Part shown: positions 50,449 through 62,564 of the stretch, piece after piece
Layout of the letters: every line of letters begins with the position of its first letter
How positions within the stretch are numbered: position 1 is the stretch's first letter
NCBI GenBank assembly: GCA_002914845.1
Contig: JXTC01000729.1
Coordinates: 1 to 64,000, forward strand
Length of the DNA: 64,000 nucleotides
Reading direction: 5' to 3'
From: Trema orientale
Lineage: Eukaryota > Streptophyta > Magnoliopsida > Rosales > Cannabaceae
Program-made: the position numbers and the translations under genes
The notes under the pieces: generated by a model
Database searches by the model: none
The model's input: only the letters and a program-made list of their open reading frames with translations
What the model was told of the DNA's origin: nothing

Positions 50449-51359
50449 TTCTCATTTTGGCTTTTCAACTATTAATATTTTTCTCATTTAGTCCCATACA
50501 TACATAAATAATAAACTTTCCTTAAAAGGACAACAATAATTTCATGCTGAAATCTTATTAAATGAAAATGTCAGAAATGAATAATAGAAAACAGAAAACA
50601 GTAAGTTTTTAAGTACCAAGACGTAGTTTAAAGACCAAAAAAATATTCGTCCTAAAAATTTTGTAGCCCAAAACAGTTAAACATAGTGGCACCTCATCCC
50701 TAAGTCTAATAACAGACTTGGTATATTCGAAAAGAAACAAAAAGATATTCGAAAAGAAACAAAAAGATAAAATCAACTAGGAATTTGCACACACATTTTT
50801 ACTCTGCTCAAGTATTTTCTTTTAGTGAAAAGAAGAAAAATGCAGCTGGAAGATTGCAGAACATCTAATTAGGTTGGCATCTACCATAGCTTACCATCAC
50901 ATGTAAACTTTCAACTTGAATTTATTAATAGGGAAAAGTCTTCCTAGACATGAGAAAACACTACTAAACAACACGAACGAATGTTTGCATGCCTCGAATG
51001 AATTGACCATCACAACTAGAAAAATGGAACTGCTACTTTGGTAGTGTTCCGCTCTGAAAATTGTGCCAGATACTCGAAACTGAACATGCCAAACAAGAAT
51101 CACTAATCTAGCAAAGGAAATGAAATTGTGTCTCTTTCGTGTCCAAATTAAAGCTCATTTTACACAAGAAATAGGGCGTGAGATTTCACTCAGTTTCTTA
51201 ATATACATAACATAAGAAATTTTAAATTTATGTTAAGGAACTCACTTAAGATGATCTATTCGCTTTAGAATTGATACATCATTAAATAAAGAGGTAAAAA
51301 GTAGATTACCTTTTTCAACAAGCGCATGATTTATTGTAAATGGTCTGTATCATAACAAA
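50449..51359. other. Intergenic between MITE and hydrolase 3' end
   Basis: No gene recognised. The right part probably includes the 3' UTR of the minus-strand hydrolase. A doubled gaaaagaaacaaaaagata phrase occurs at about 50727-50769. Confidence 0.4.
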
Positions 51360-52303
51360 TCACCACACTAAACCCTTTCTTCTCCTAAACCTGTCAACAC
51401 GGTCAGTGCTCATCCTAGACTTTTCGGGCTTGTTCGGCTTTTTAGACTTCTCAAGTCGACTATCTAAACTGTTTCTAGAAATCTCTGGAAGATCAGCACC
51501 CAACTCAAATGTGTCTGAAGTTCCAGCTTCAGCCGGTTTGTTCTGACTGTCAGATTCTACTCCATTTTTCTTTGAACCATTTGCACTGGGTTTTGATTTG
51601 CCAAGGGTCTGTACAAATTTCTTAAGATGTTTTATGAATTCTGGGTAAAGCTCAAGATTGCAGTGTCCACCTCCACTAAGCCACAATGGTTCATACTTTT
51701 CATTGCACAACTCCCAAAGGTGCTTCCCGTGGGACCAATCCACAACTTCATCCGCTGTCCCCTGGATACGTGACATAACAAATTTATCACTCCTTCCATC
51801 AATAAAAGTCTATGTATCGGGATGAGATGAAAGGGCAATAAAAAATCACAAATTGCAGCGGGTACCCTTTATCAACCCAAAGGACCTAAAACAATCCAGC
51901 AGATGATATATCTATTACAGCTCTTGAAAATTTTGATTTGGGTCACATTCAATACAAGTTTCCACCAAAGTCCTTTCTTCTTAAGATTTAGATAGTTTTG
52001 AGAGCCTCAAAATATATTTCACTTGATCTAAATAATCACCAGAAAGTAGGTTCACATCACCTCATGGGTAATCTCCCATTCAGGTTGTTAAATAATAACT
52101 CGGTCTAAATTCCGATGCTAAAATCTCAGAACTTAGTATCTAGAAATTAAATGCAAAAGGAATTGCAATTAAGTTACCAAGTAACGTGAAAAAGATTATG
52201 GGCATCTCACTCCCAAGAAACTCTCTTAGATTGTACATATGCACGAAAAAAGGAGGATAGAAGAAGAGAACCCAAAAAAAAATTGTAAATACAACATAGA
52301 TAC

Positions 52304-52341
<38 letters not shown>

Positions 52342-55300
52342 CAATTACTTACATGTATGACCAGAACAGGGCACTTCACCATACCAATTTTTTCAATATT
52401 CTGAGGAAGAAAAACAATAAGAATATTAAGCCTGCATACAAATGAAGTATGTCAAAGCCTTAAAAAAACATACCTTGTAAATATCAAACCAGTATGTCCG
52501 CTTAACAGGGTACAACACCCTCAGCCCAGACAAAATAGGGCTATGTAAAACCACACCTCTCAAGGTCGGTATTCGTGATGCAAGATCAACTGTGGGACCA
52601 CTACCAACAGACTGACCATATAATATCAATTGTTCATCTTTAACCCCATATTGCTCCTTCAGGCATTTATATGCTGCATCAATGTCTGCGTAGGTATTAT
52701 ACTCCGTTGGCTGTTTCAAAAAGAAAGGATGATTACTAAATAAAGAAGATCATCAAATAACCTTCAACAACGAAAAAGAAGCCATATATTCAAAAAGTCA
52801 CAAAATTTGAATATGAGTTCCATTTTTCGGCAAGATGCATTTGAGATTCACTTGTTTTAACACAAATGTATCACAAACAATAACCCCAGGCAAGACAGTA
52901 TGCGGATTGTTGATCTGATGTGCAAAAAGGTTCCGTCAACACGTAATTTATGATTTTTATCGTGGTCTTGTCTGTCACAGATCCCAATAATATTATCCTT
53001 TAGGAGATTTCCACTAACCAAGTAAATAATGAACATAAGTAAAAATTGGTGGGGAAAAAATAATTATCTAAAGCCAAAAAATACAACAACAACAACAACA
53101 ACCAAAAAAAAAAAAAAGATCCTCCAATGACCAATCAAATAAATGATAACAGTGATCCATGGCCGTTTAAAGCAAAAGGACAATAGCTTAATTTGTTATA
53201 TGTAAATACATTTTGCATACCAAGTATAATTTTAACAAAATGTGTTCGAGTTAAAAATGGTATTTCCATGATGACAATGACCAATCAAATAAATGATAAC
53301 AGTCATCCATGACCGTTTAAATCAAAAGGACAATAGCTTAATTTGTTATATGTTAATACATTTTGCATACCAAGTACACTTTGAACAAAAAGTGTTTCGA
53401 GTTAAAAATGGTATTTCCACGATGACAATGGTAAAGCCACTTCCGTATACTTGGCTACTTGCTGATGATGTGATTTACTAGAAACATTTCTGATGTTTAG
53501 TCCCATTCACGAAAAACCAGTAAGTATTGACATGCCCTTGCTTTCATAATCCTAATACGGTAATACCATAATCTTCACGTTAGCAAACTTCCTACATAAA
53601 AGGTGAGTAATTTCAAAAACCAAAAATTGCCAGACTTGGGAAAAGAGATTTTGACGAACACTCATCAATGAGTATAACAAACAAATGTCAAAGTGCATTT
53701 TTTCATCCGTAAAGTTATGCATGCATGAAACAACAAGGTACAAAAATTGAAGGAGACATAAATATACAAAATGAAAATTTAAGGTCTAAACAGCTGGAAT
53801 CCAAAGAGAGAGTTTTGTTTTCTGAACATTGAAAATCAAACTTTGGAGAATTCAGTTTTGCCAAAGATTGAAGAGATGATGTACAGAGACCTAGGAAGTT
53901 AAACAAACATAGATTTGGTATTTTGTCAAGAGAATTGGGAGGTCATTTGATATAATGGCTAAAACAGCACACCAAGAGAAAACATCCCCGGGTTATCTAA
54001 TACAATATTTCCAGGTAAATCTGGCCATCTTAGTGTTAGAACTAAAAAATTAGATCAAAAATTTTCAAACTTCTCTGACAAAACCTTGCATGCAAAAGAA
54101 TCAGACTTTTGATGGGCGATCTCAATATGCAACAGATATATTGATATTTGACAAATTGAGTCAAAGGTCTGCCTCATATTAACTGCCAGCAACCCCATGA
54201 ATGTATTAAATGGGTTGTTACGACCGCTATGATTCCATGCAATAAATATCTTGACAAATAGACATGATGAATGTATTTTATTTAAAAAAAATAAAAAATA
54301 AAACCACCACCCTCAAGTTTGTTATGAGCTTCCCATTTTAGCAAACTAGGGATGTTAGAAGTTGGCATCTAACCTTTCCGGAAGATTGTCCGTAGCCAGA
54401 GTAGTCATATCTACAAACAACATATCAAAAACGAAATGAAATTAAGCCAACAAAATTATATCGTAGATTATAGGAAAACAAATGGTACTACCAGAAAATA
54501 GTTACATCTAGTTTGGTTTTTGAGAAATTTTAAATAACTGGACAGATTTTAAATAAAATCTTGTTTTCATATTATCAAACATAAAAATTTTAAACAAGGC
54601 GGTTATTGAGCTTGAAAAAAAAAACAAAAACAAAAACAAAAGACTAGAAGAGAATGCATAAAAACTTGAAGAAAAAGAAGAATCCAGTTCACAATATACC
54701 AGATGAGTCATTAATGCACTCAATAAAATACACGAGGACTTAAACGAACAGTGCCTTATTGATAACTCTCTAATTATTCATTTAAAACATGGAACTCAAG
54801 AATACTTTCCAATAGAAAGGGGTCATTAATGGGAACTTTTACACTGGCTACTTTTTGGTGGGAAGCCACAAGCAGAAAACTTTTTTTCGCTTTATATAGG
54901 AAGCAGAAAAATTTTATTGCAAAAAGAGAAATACAAAGAGATGACAAGAATCACCAAGATAGAAGAAATCAAACTACAACCAACTAGACCACTCTCTACA
55001 TAAATCTGAAAAGGAAAACTCCTTAAAATCTTTAGTATCAAAGACCCACAAAGCAACCCAATATTTAACTCCCTCCCATATAAAATCTCTCTCTCTCTAA
55101 CATCTTCAAATATTCTATTGCTCCTTTCCAACCAGAGTGACCAGCAAATGGCTCTTATAGCAACATTCCAAAGCTTTTTCTTCCTCTCTGACCTACCACT
55201 ATCAGAAACCTAAGACACCCTACTTAACATCCAATCTTTTTTTATCAGATAACACATATCGCACAACCCATGTGCACCGTATTATATTGTGCAACTCTGA

Positions 55301-56989
55301 TGCAATTTATATTCAGAATCATGCAACTATATATTAAAATTCATAGCTTGAGTTTATGCATCTCTAAACTCTAAAATGATAACATGTTTTACACAGATGC
55401 AAATAGAAAATATCTAAGTGGGAATGAAGCACAAAGATAGATATCCTCATTTTGAAGAGATTTGGAGACAGTACAGGAGACAGTATGATACTTTTTTTTT
55501 TTTTCTCTGAATTCACCTTTACTTTTTGATATCACAATTATACTCCTATATTCTGCAATTCATATAAACCCATACGCACAAATTGTACATAAAGTCTATA
55601 TGATAGCTTTAAAATATTATGAGCCACGTTTCTCATAAGATATTTAGTACTATGAATTCCTGAAACATGAATTTGCATACACCATCTAACAAAAAAGTAT
55701 CACTTGATCTCCTTAATTCTCTCACATGACATACTTCCTATGATTAAATGTCTTTGGAAACTCCAAATCTTTTTCTATAACACCTCTGTTCCTTTTATTT
55801 TCAGCAAATGAATACAAACACAGACAGTTTTTAATCAACTAACTAAGAAACACAAACAATGGAAGCTTAAGTCTAAGACATAATTACCAAAAACAAGTTT
55901 AGCACTCTGCACAGGACCCAAATGCAAGACTGATATATGACTGTGGAGTCAGAGTACATTATAAATCAGTACAAAATGTCATATATAGCTGATCATAGGA
56001 AAATTTTAAATGCTCATGAGCTATCGCTTGCTTATGAACTTTCACCTATCTCATTCCACATGCTAATTATTGTTCAGAGAAGTTTAATCCCAAGCCCAAT
56101 TTGCCAACCTCCGAATTTCCAACCAACCGCCCGGCCTTCCAAAGAAAAAAAAACCGCCAACAAAACAAAAAAAAGCAAAAAAAAAAACAAAGGCCCCTAA
56201 GGAAACGCCGGGGGCCAAAACAATAAAAACCCGGAAGTGGAAAGGTCAAAACCCTCCAAAACCAAAAAAGAAAAAAAAAAAACGAAAAACCAAATGAACA
56301 ACAACGAAACCTAAAGTAAGTTCAAACAATTGTCAGCCGGTTAAAAACCTGGTCAAACAAAATAAGTCAATTTGGGTCAAAAAACCCAAAAAAAAGACTA
56401 TCAGAGCTCGAGTAGCTCCAAAGTCCTAGCTAATTGTCTCCGAAAGGACCAATTTTAGAATAAGCTGAACTAGTCAGTACTTGAATACACAAGAAGTCCC
56501 ATCCAACCAGCACCATAAAATCTAAAATTCTTAATCCATATTCGCCCAAACCAAACCATACCAAAACTGAATTCGAACATAAATTCCAAAACCCAGAAAG
56601 AACTTCCACCATCAGAGCTCAAGTACCAAGCTTCAGTCCCGAAACAGATCAAGTTCGTACAAAATCACTTACCCCATGAGGTTGACCCGAAGCCGAGCAC
56701 TCAATTCGACGAAGAGCTCGAACATCTGGCCCAGGTCAGCGGCATTTCCATGGGAATAGAGCAGGGTAGAGGAAGCCCTCGGGTGCTTGACGTGTACGGC
56801 CACGATTTCATTCCCGCGACGAGTCCTGAGCCTGAGGACGTCGACGTCATCCCTCCGGGGAACCTCCGGAATGCAGAGCTTTCCGCCGGCGGCGGCGGAG
56901 GAGGGGTCGTCGGCGATGACAGTATACGACGGGGGGTTGGGCGGGAAGAAAGCGAATTTGGCGGCGATTGAGGATGTGACTCCGCCCAT
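51360..56989 (-). CDS. ABHD17-type alpha/beta hydrolase (putative protein de-S-acylase)
   Basis: Exons are 56989-56673, 54410-54374 (37 nt), 52710-52474, 52400-52353 (48 nt) and 51761-51360. The phases join to 346 residues. Serine hydrolase triad: Ser152 in GQSVGSG, Asp217 in HGTADEVVD and His246 in GGGHCNLE; the oxyanion region is HGNAAD (80-85). These and YDYSGYGQS match ABHD17/FAM108 proteins, which remove palmitate from cysteines; plant relatives include the Arabidopsis ABAPT de-S-acylases. The N-terminus MGGVTSS fits an N-myristoylation signal (Gly2, Ser6), suggesting membrane attachment; this is inference. A tail after about residue 265 is Ser/Lys/Asp-rich with a basic end (RFRRRK) and is typical of plant members. 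Introns 1 and 2 are large and hold a LINE scrap and a tandem repeat. Confidence 0.93.
53123..53430. repeat. 150-bp tandem duplication in hydrolase intron 2
   Basis: Two head-to-tail copies with a period of 150 bp. Each carries ccaatcaaataaatgataac (53131 and 53281), aaaggacaatagcttaattt and gttaaaaatggtatttcca, with about 10% differences. Confidence 0.9.
54879..55250 (-). mobile_element. LINE (L1-type) 3' fragment in hydrolase intron 1
   Basis: On the minus strand the fragment encodes [26 protein letters not shown] in pieces, the pattern of the zf-RVT/C-terminal end of plant L1 ORF2. It is followed towards lower coordinates by a non-coding tail with gcaataaaattttt and a short A-rich end at about 54879. 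It is 5' truncated near 55250, which is the usual fate of LINE copies. It lies in the sense orientation of the host gene's intron 1. Confidence 0.7.
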
Positions 56990-57420
56990 AATCTTCTTCT
57001 CATCAGAGGCTCTGAACTCATAAAGAAAGGACCTTAGCCCTCCCCACGCCACCACCCACTCTCTAATGCTCCTCCTCGTCTCTTCTCTTCTCTTCTCTTA
57101 TCTAGATCCAAATCTTAGAGAGAGAGAGAGAGAGAGAAAAGTTAGAGAGAGAGAGAATTTTGTTTGGAATTCAGGAAAAAAAAAAAAAAGGAAGAGAAAG
57201 TGGGAAGGGAGCTAAAAAAGAGGGAAAGTAGAGAGAAAGGAGACAAAAGTGTGTGTGTGGGGGGGGGAAGAAAAAGAGAAAGAAGTGGTGGCGCGTGGAA
57301 TAGTGGCGGCGGCGCGTGGGGAAGAAATGAATGAAGCGGAAGGAAGGAAGGAAGGAAGGTGCGTGTCAAAGTTGTGGTGGGTTGGATGAAGAGATAGCTC
57401 ACGACTCACATCATCGTCTC
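56990..57420 (-). promoter_or_regulatory. 5' UTR and promoter region of the ABHD17-type gene
   Basis: Upstream of ATG 56989 the transcribed strand is rich in CT/TC (GA on the plus strand at 57118-57157), with a ggaagg run at about 57341-57359 and GC-rich gtggcggcggcg at about 57300. Pyrimidine-rich leaders with CT microsatellites are common in plant 5' UTRs. No TATA box was assigned. Short upstream in-frame ATGs exist but lack conserved sequence. Confidence 0.5.
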
Positions 57421-57905
57421 TTTTTTCGCGAGAGAGTGTTTTATCGGAAGGGGCATTTGCTATTAGTTTAGTGGTGTTCCTTGACGGCGACTTTATATGA
57501 TTGCCTACTAACTACTGTACGTAATGGACTCCATTTCCCTACCATTTGCATTACACCACATGGGGATGTAGGATGCCTTTTTTCTTTTTAATCTTTTTGC
57601 TTGAAAAAAAATTAAAGAAAAACGGATTTCTATCAAATTATGATTTGCCACAAAAAATAAATAAATAAGTGAATGTATTCATATGTGAAATATGGGTAAT
57701 TATAATAAAGTCAATGCCAGTTTGTTTCTAAATTTATAACTTGAATTATGTGAACTTTTTAAGATAGCATAAAATAAGACACATGTTAAATACTAGCTAA
57801 TTATATAGCTCAATCGGATTAAGTTATATATTCTAACTAATTTTGCCAAAAGATGTAGCACAACACAAAAGGTTTCTCGAAAAGGTTTCTCGAATATATA
57901 TATAT
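57421..57905. other. Intergenic, nothing recognised
   Basis: AT-rich DNA without an open frame. A doubled aaaggtttctcga word occurs at about 57869-57893. Confidence 0.4.
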
Positions 57906-58586
57906 GGGTGATGTTTCAATTGAGATTTTTGTTTTTACTCCACGGATGGGTACTTTAATTTGGGCTATTAGATTTTAATCTAATGGCTAAAATAATATTC
58001 GTAGATTTACTTTAAAAAATTATTATAATTAATACATATATAAATATAGAAAGTTATTTAAAACAAAAAAGATGGGTAACCTGATGAGTAGGTCAATTTT
58101 TTTATTTTTTTATTTTTATAAGAAAATAAAATAGTAAAAAATAATTAATAATCTTAAATCGCTCTCAACTATCTTATTCATTGAAAAAAAAAAACAAAAC
58201 AAAACAAAAGATGTACAAATTTTAAGTTGTTTCACTCATAATTTTTTTAAAACAAATTTTCTTTCAATATAGTTATTTTATTTATTTATTTTTATTTAAA
58301 AAAATAACTTATTCATAATATGAAAATTATACTACCTTAGATTTTATCTTTCGTATAGTAAAAAAGAAATTTCATGAAATATTGAAGGTACAATTACATA
58401 TAGTTTTAAATTAAAAGTAATTAAAAAATTAAACTTTAAATTAAATTTTCAAAAATAAAATAAATAAAAAAGAATTAGAAATTAATATAATTAATGAGAT
58501 GACTTGTTATTGTAGGTTTATTTCTAAATTAGTCAAATTTACCCATCCATGGAGCAAAAACAAAAATACACATTGAAAACTCACCC
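57906..58586. mobile_element. TA-flanked MITE with about 47-bp inverted ends
   Basis: The left end is gggtgatgtttcaattgaga followed by tttttgtttttactccacgg and atgggta. The right end on the other strand is gggtgagttttcaatgtgta followed by the same tttttgtttttgctccatgg and atgggta. TA tracts abut both ends. It is 681 bp, AT-rich and without coding. The opening gggtga..tttcaa resembles the neighbouring MITE's gagtgaggtttcaa, so the two may be distant relatives. Confidence 0.85.
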
Positions 58587-58600
58587 ATATATATATATAT

Positions 58601-58848
58601 GAGTGAGGTTTCAATGGTTACTGTTATATTTATCGATGGTTACTATTTTTTTAGCCGTTAGATGAAAATCTAACGGTTTTAATTACATTGGTAGTTGGGC
58701 AACAAAATTTATTGTAATTAATTGGCATTGATATTATAAAATTTTTTTAGAAAGTCAACTTAGTAGTACCCTAATTTAAATAATAAATTTATTATTACAC
58801 GCATTTTAATGATGGTTACTCATGGAGACGTAAACATTGAAATTTTCT

Positions 58849-58850
<2 letters not shown>
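58601..58850. mobile_element. Short TA-flanked MITE (same family as 40376-41738)
   Basis: The left end is gagtgaggtttcaatggtta and the right end on the other strand is ggagaaaatttcaatgttta. The inner left word agccgttagatgaaaatcta and the inner right word gagtaaccatcattaaaat are shared with the long element at 40376-41738, in opposite orientation. (TA)n tracts lie on both sides, and only a TA tract separates it from the MITE at 57906-58586. Confidence 0.85.
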
Positions 58851-58883
<33 letters not shown>

Positions 58884-60454
58884 ATTGTATCCTGTTTGGT
58901 GTTAGCTTGTGAACTAATAGAAGTATAATTATTTATATTGAAGTAATGCTAATTGCTTGAGTATTATGAATGGGGCTTAGCATCAATTTTTTATATTAGA
59001 AGTATAAATAAACACAATAACAAATAAATGAGGTTAATTAGCAAGAGCTATATATATAGATAACGCTCAGTGCAAGATTGGTGTCCTCGAGCATTTTTCT
59101 TTCTATATGGAGCCTTAACCATATTCTAAATGATTCATTCGGGGTGCCGGGCCCATCAGAACATGCTGACATGGCATCTTAATAGTGAAGTGTCATGAGC
59201 TTAGTTATTTTCCAAAGGGGACGAGTGTCCGAGGGATACACGAAAGTTAGGCGGAGGCATATGAGCTGGTCCTTTTGGTGGGTGGAAGTGTGGGGCACAA
59301 CCAAAACAAAGACAAGACCTTCTTCTAGTTTCTAGTGTCTATTTCCAAACGTATCTCATATGCTAAACTCAAAGTTAATCCTTGCATCTTCTAATTCTTA
59401 TTCACATATCAAATATATATTAATATCTGAATTGTGAGGGGAAAAAGCGGACTCAAAATATTAAAAGACACAAAGGAGTGAACAATTGATATATTCAAAG
59501 CTTTCCACGTGCCTCTTACGCGCCCAGTTGTGGAAGGCTCGAGTCTTGTGAATGTGATCCTATCTTACTTTATATATATATATATATCCAACTAATAAAA
59601 TCCTTAAGAAAAAAGGGGAAAAAAAAAAATCTAAGTGGGATGATGTAGGGTGCCATTTTCAAAGCACTCGAACTTTCTTATAATTGAAGTTTGAGCAATT
59701 AAACTACGTGGGACCTTGAGCCATTTCTTTTCAATGAACAATCGAGTGAGGAATACCCTCGTAGCAAGATTTACTGCTTTGGCTGAATCTTTGAACTTAA
59801 GTAGATTATTCCTAGTTGTCACACATTAGGAAATAGACAAATACCATATGCTAAACTAGGAACAATATGTTGATTGAAAAATGAATAATATTAAACTAAT
59901 TCATTATCTTGTTTAAATTCTTTCGTTTCGTTTTTGGTTATGAGTTCGCTAATTTAGATTATCTTTTCCAATGATTCTCCCCAGAATCTCAGATCCTTTC
60001 TGCATATATGTGAATTTGAGCAATTGAACATGCTTAGAATCTACTGGTTTTGTATTTTAGTGTATTCTTTAATTAACTTGCATAACTACATTCTTTTTTG
60101 TGTTTTTTCTTTATTACCTTTGACTTTCGATTTTTATGACAACGAAAAAAAATATATAAAAAAAGTGCCCATTTTTTAATACGGTTAACCATTTTTTAAT
60201 ACGGCTAACGAATTGAAAGATTTTCTAGGACTAGGAGAAGGAAAATTCCAAAATGGAAAGGAAGGCAAATAATTGGTTATGAAGACCAAAACCCTGTAGA
60301 TCATCTATTAATAAACGTTTTTCAGTTAATGCTTTGCTTTTATTAGCTTATTATTCGATCTCAATTAGTTCCTTAAATATCACCCTTCATTTAGAGGCAT
60401 CCATGCATGGCTTTGGCTACTCCAGACAAGTATATTCATTTGTTCACTCATTTA
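58851..60454. other. Intergenic, nothing recognised
   Basis: It begins with a (TA)n tract to about 58880. The rest is AT-rich with a few GC-richer stretches (59090-59330), but there is no coding frame or repeat that I can assign. Confidence 0.4.

Positions 60455-60503
<49 letters not shown>
60455..60503. repeat. (ATT)n microsatellite
   Basis: An uninterrupted trinucleotide run of about 16 units. The Tyr- or Ile-repeat open frames across it are artefacts. Confidence 0.95.
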
Positions 60504-60505
<2 letters not shown>

Positions 60506-60510
60506 ATATA

Positions 60511-60693
60511 TGGGCACATGTATTTTTTTTTATTGTTTTTCCCAATTAAAATTTATTACACACGTTTTTTTAGTAAAAGAACAAGAGAGAAAATCATTAA
60601 ATAATGTGTATTTATTATTTTTTTTCTACTCAAATTATGGTACCTGTTAAATAATAATACAATGACTGAAATACTACCTACTGAATTCTGACC
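60511..60693. mobile_element. Decayed TA-flanked MITE, copy 1 of pair
   Basis: It starts gggcacatgtattttttttt and ends, on the other strand, ggtcagaattcagtaggtag. In order and wording it matches the element at 60749-60973 (for example acacgttttttta / acatgttttttaa and ctcaaattatggtacc / cttaaattatagtaacc). TA tract on the right. Confidence 0.6.
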
Positions 60694-60748
60694 ATATATA
60701 TATATAAAATACTTACTGGATTATGACCATATGCCATATATATATATA

Positions 60749-60973
60749 GGCACCACTCTAGCAGGTATTTTTTTTTTTTTTACCCATTCATAGATTTTGT
60801 TTTACTCAATCAAAAATCATCACACATGTTTTTTAAGATAGAGAGAAAAAAATATTAAATAATAGATATTTTTTTTTAACTACTTAAATTATAGTAACCG
60901 TTAGATAATTGATCTCACGGTTAAAAGAAATATACATAGACAGATAAAAAAAATATCTATTGAATTGAGAACC
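60749..60973. mobile_element. TA-flanked MITE, copy 2 of pair
   Basis: It starts ggcaccactctagcaggtat and on the other strand starts ggttctcaattcaatagata, with (TA)n on both sides. The end words g-ccaat/ctc-agtaggtat resemble those of the MITEs in CRS1 intron 5, so all four probably belong to one superfamily. Confidence 0.75.
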
Positions 60974-61945
60974 TATATATATATAAATTACGTCATCGAA
61001 ACCTCTTACATGATATTTATATTACAATGGCATCTCTTAAAACAAAATTAAAAACAAAATAGTACATTGAAACCCCAAAAGTTGTGAAAAAAATTTAAAA
61101 CAAGAACGACTTTTGATCATCCAATGTAATAATTAATTAATTGCTATTTATTAGATATATTTTATCATTAAAAAAAGGTGAAAATTTATTAGATTTAGCT
61201 AATGAGGGGATGTCCGAGATATATATATATATATTTTGTATTTCACACAAACTTCAGTTCTTGCCCTAAATAGCAGCATCAGTCAAAGGAAGTCACTGAA
61301 ATTTTCTCCTTATCTATTTACTTCAAAAAGCCAGTTTGAAATTTGGCTCGAGTTATTAGTGCAACTCCAACATGAGAAAATGGACTTTGTTAAGAGTATT
61401 TTGGATTAAAATGACTTTTTTAAAAGTTCTAAGAAAAGAATTTACAAGTACCACACGATAGGTAGTCACTAATTCTATGACCATAAATTTTTGAATTTTT
61501 TTAAGGACCAATCAGTCACTATTATAATGACTACTTGTTATATGTTCCTAAAAAAGTTATTTTATTTCAAAACACTTCTAAAAAGTCATTTTTATTCCAA
61601 GTTACTCCTAACCATGTCCATTTCCTAAAACTTAAAACTTGGGCCATGTGTTATTCGGTTGGGTATTACACCTCTATCAATTTTAGCAAAATGGTCGACT
61701 TTTGCTACTTCACTATAATAAATGTCCCTTTTAAAATTTTTTTAGCTAAAAAATAGTCGATATATTAGTTGAACGTATTTAGTATATACGCTGATTCACT
61801 CGTATAAAAACTGAAATATTTAGTAGATAAATTGGAAACCAGTACGACTCGTGTTAACGCGATGTTTTCGTTCATCTAAAAGAAGAAACAAAAATTATTT
61901 ATATACTTAGACTGATTGTAACCACACTTCTTTTCAGCATGAGTT
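60974..61945. other. Intergenic, nothing firm
   Basis: AT-rich. Around 61640-61760 an attttagcaaaatgg..., ttcactataataaatgtccc phrase loosely recalls the dispersed repeats at 420 and 19565. No gene. Confidence 0.35.
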
Positions 61946-62564
61946 AGAAATGGCAATAAGACGGATCGAAAGCGGCTTTTTCAGTTACCATTCCATTTCT
62001 AAAATTATGGATGGCAATATAACCTACGGTTATGGGCATCCGTGATAATCTAATCCAAATAGTGAGGAGAAAAACCGCGATCAAGTAGGAAAAATAACAG
62101 GGACGGGGGATAACCGCACCATTAATATGCGGGTATGATGTAGAGACAGTATTAGCACAATCCACAGAGTACTCGCTCGATATATATATATATTCACAAA
62201 AAAGAAAATTATTATACATATAGACATGTATTTTATTTTGCACTACTCATATTTATATATATTTGATAAAATAATGAGTTTGGAGAATACTTTTAGGGGA
62301 TGAAAATTATTTAGTATATTATTGTGTTTAATGTTTTGTCAATTATGAAAAAATTTAATATTTTTATCGTAATTTTTTTCTTATGTTATCATTATCAACA
62401 AATAATGGATAATCATGATTTTTTCTATTATCCGTTGGTTAATCTCTGCATGTTCCTGTATCTTAAAAAATGATTAATGAAATTGTATGGTACTGTGATA
62501 AATTTTTGGAGATGAAGAAGGTAATTAAATAAACCGCTCTCAATCCAATCTCGTTGCGATTCCT
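61946..62564. mobile_element. Possible hAT-type non-autonomous element
   Basis: It opens tagaaatggcaataagacgg, like plant hAT ends, and a possible partner reads taggaatcgcaacgagattg on the other strand near 62564. Inside are repeated atggcaata and gggtat/ataaccgc words. The flanking 8-mers do not match, so the call is weak. Confidence 0.35.

Noticed and set aside
57142-57409. Pro/Ser/Phe-rich frames upstream of the hydrolase
   Set aside because: They translate the CT-rich leader and promoter; no start context or conserved sequence.
60334-60604. Tyr-repeat and Ile-repeat frames
   Set aside because: They are products of the (ATT)n microsatellite.
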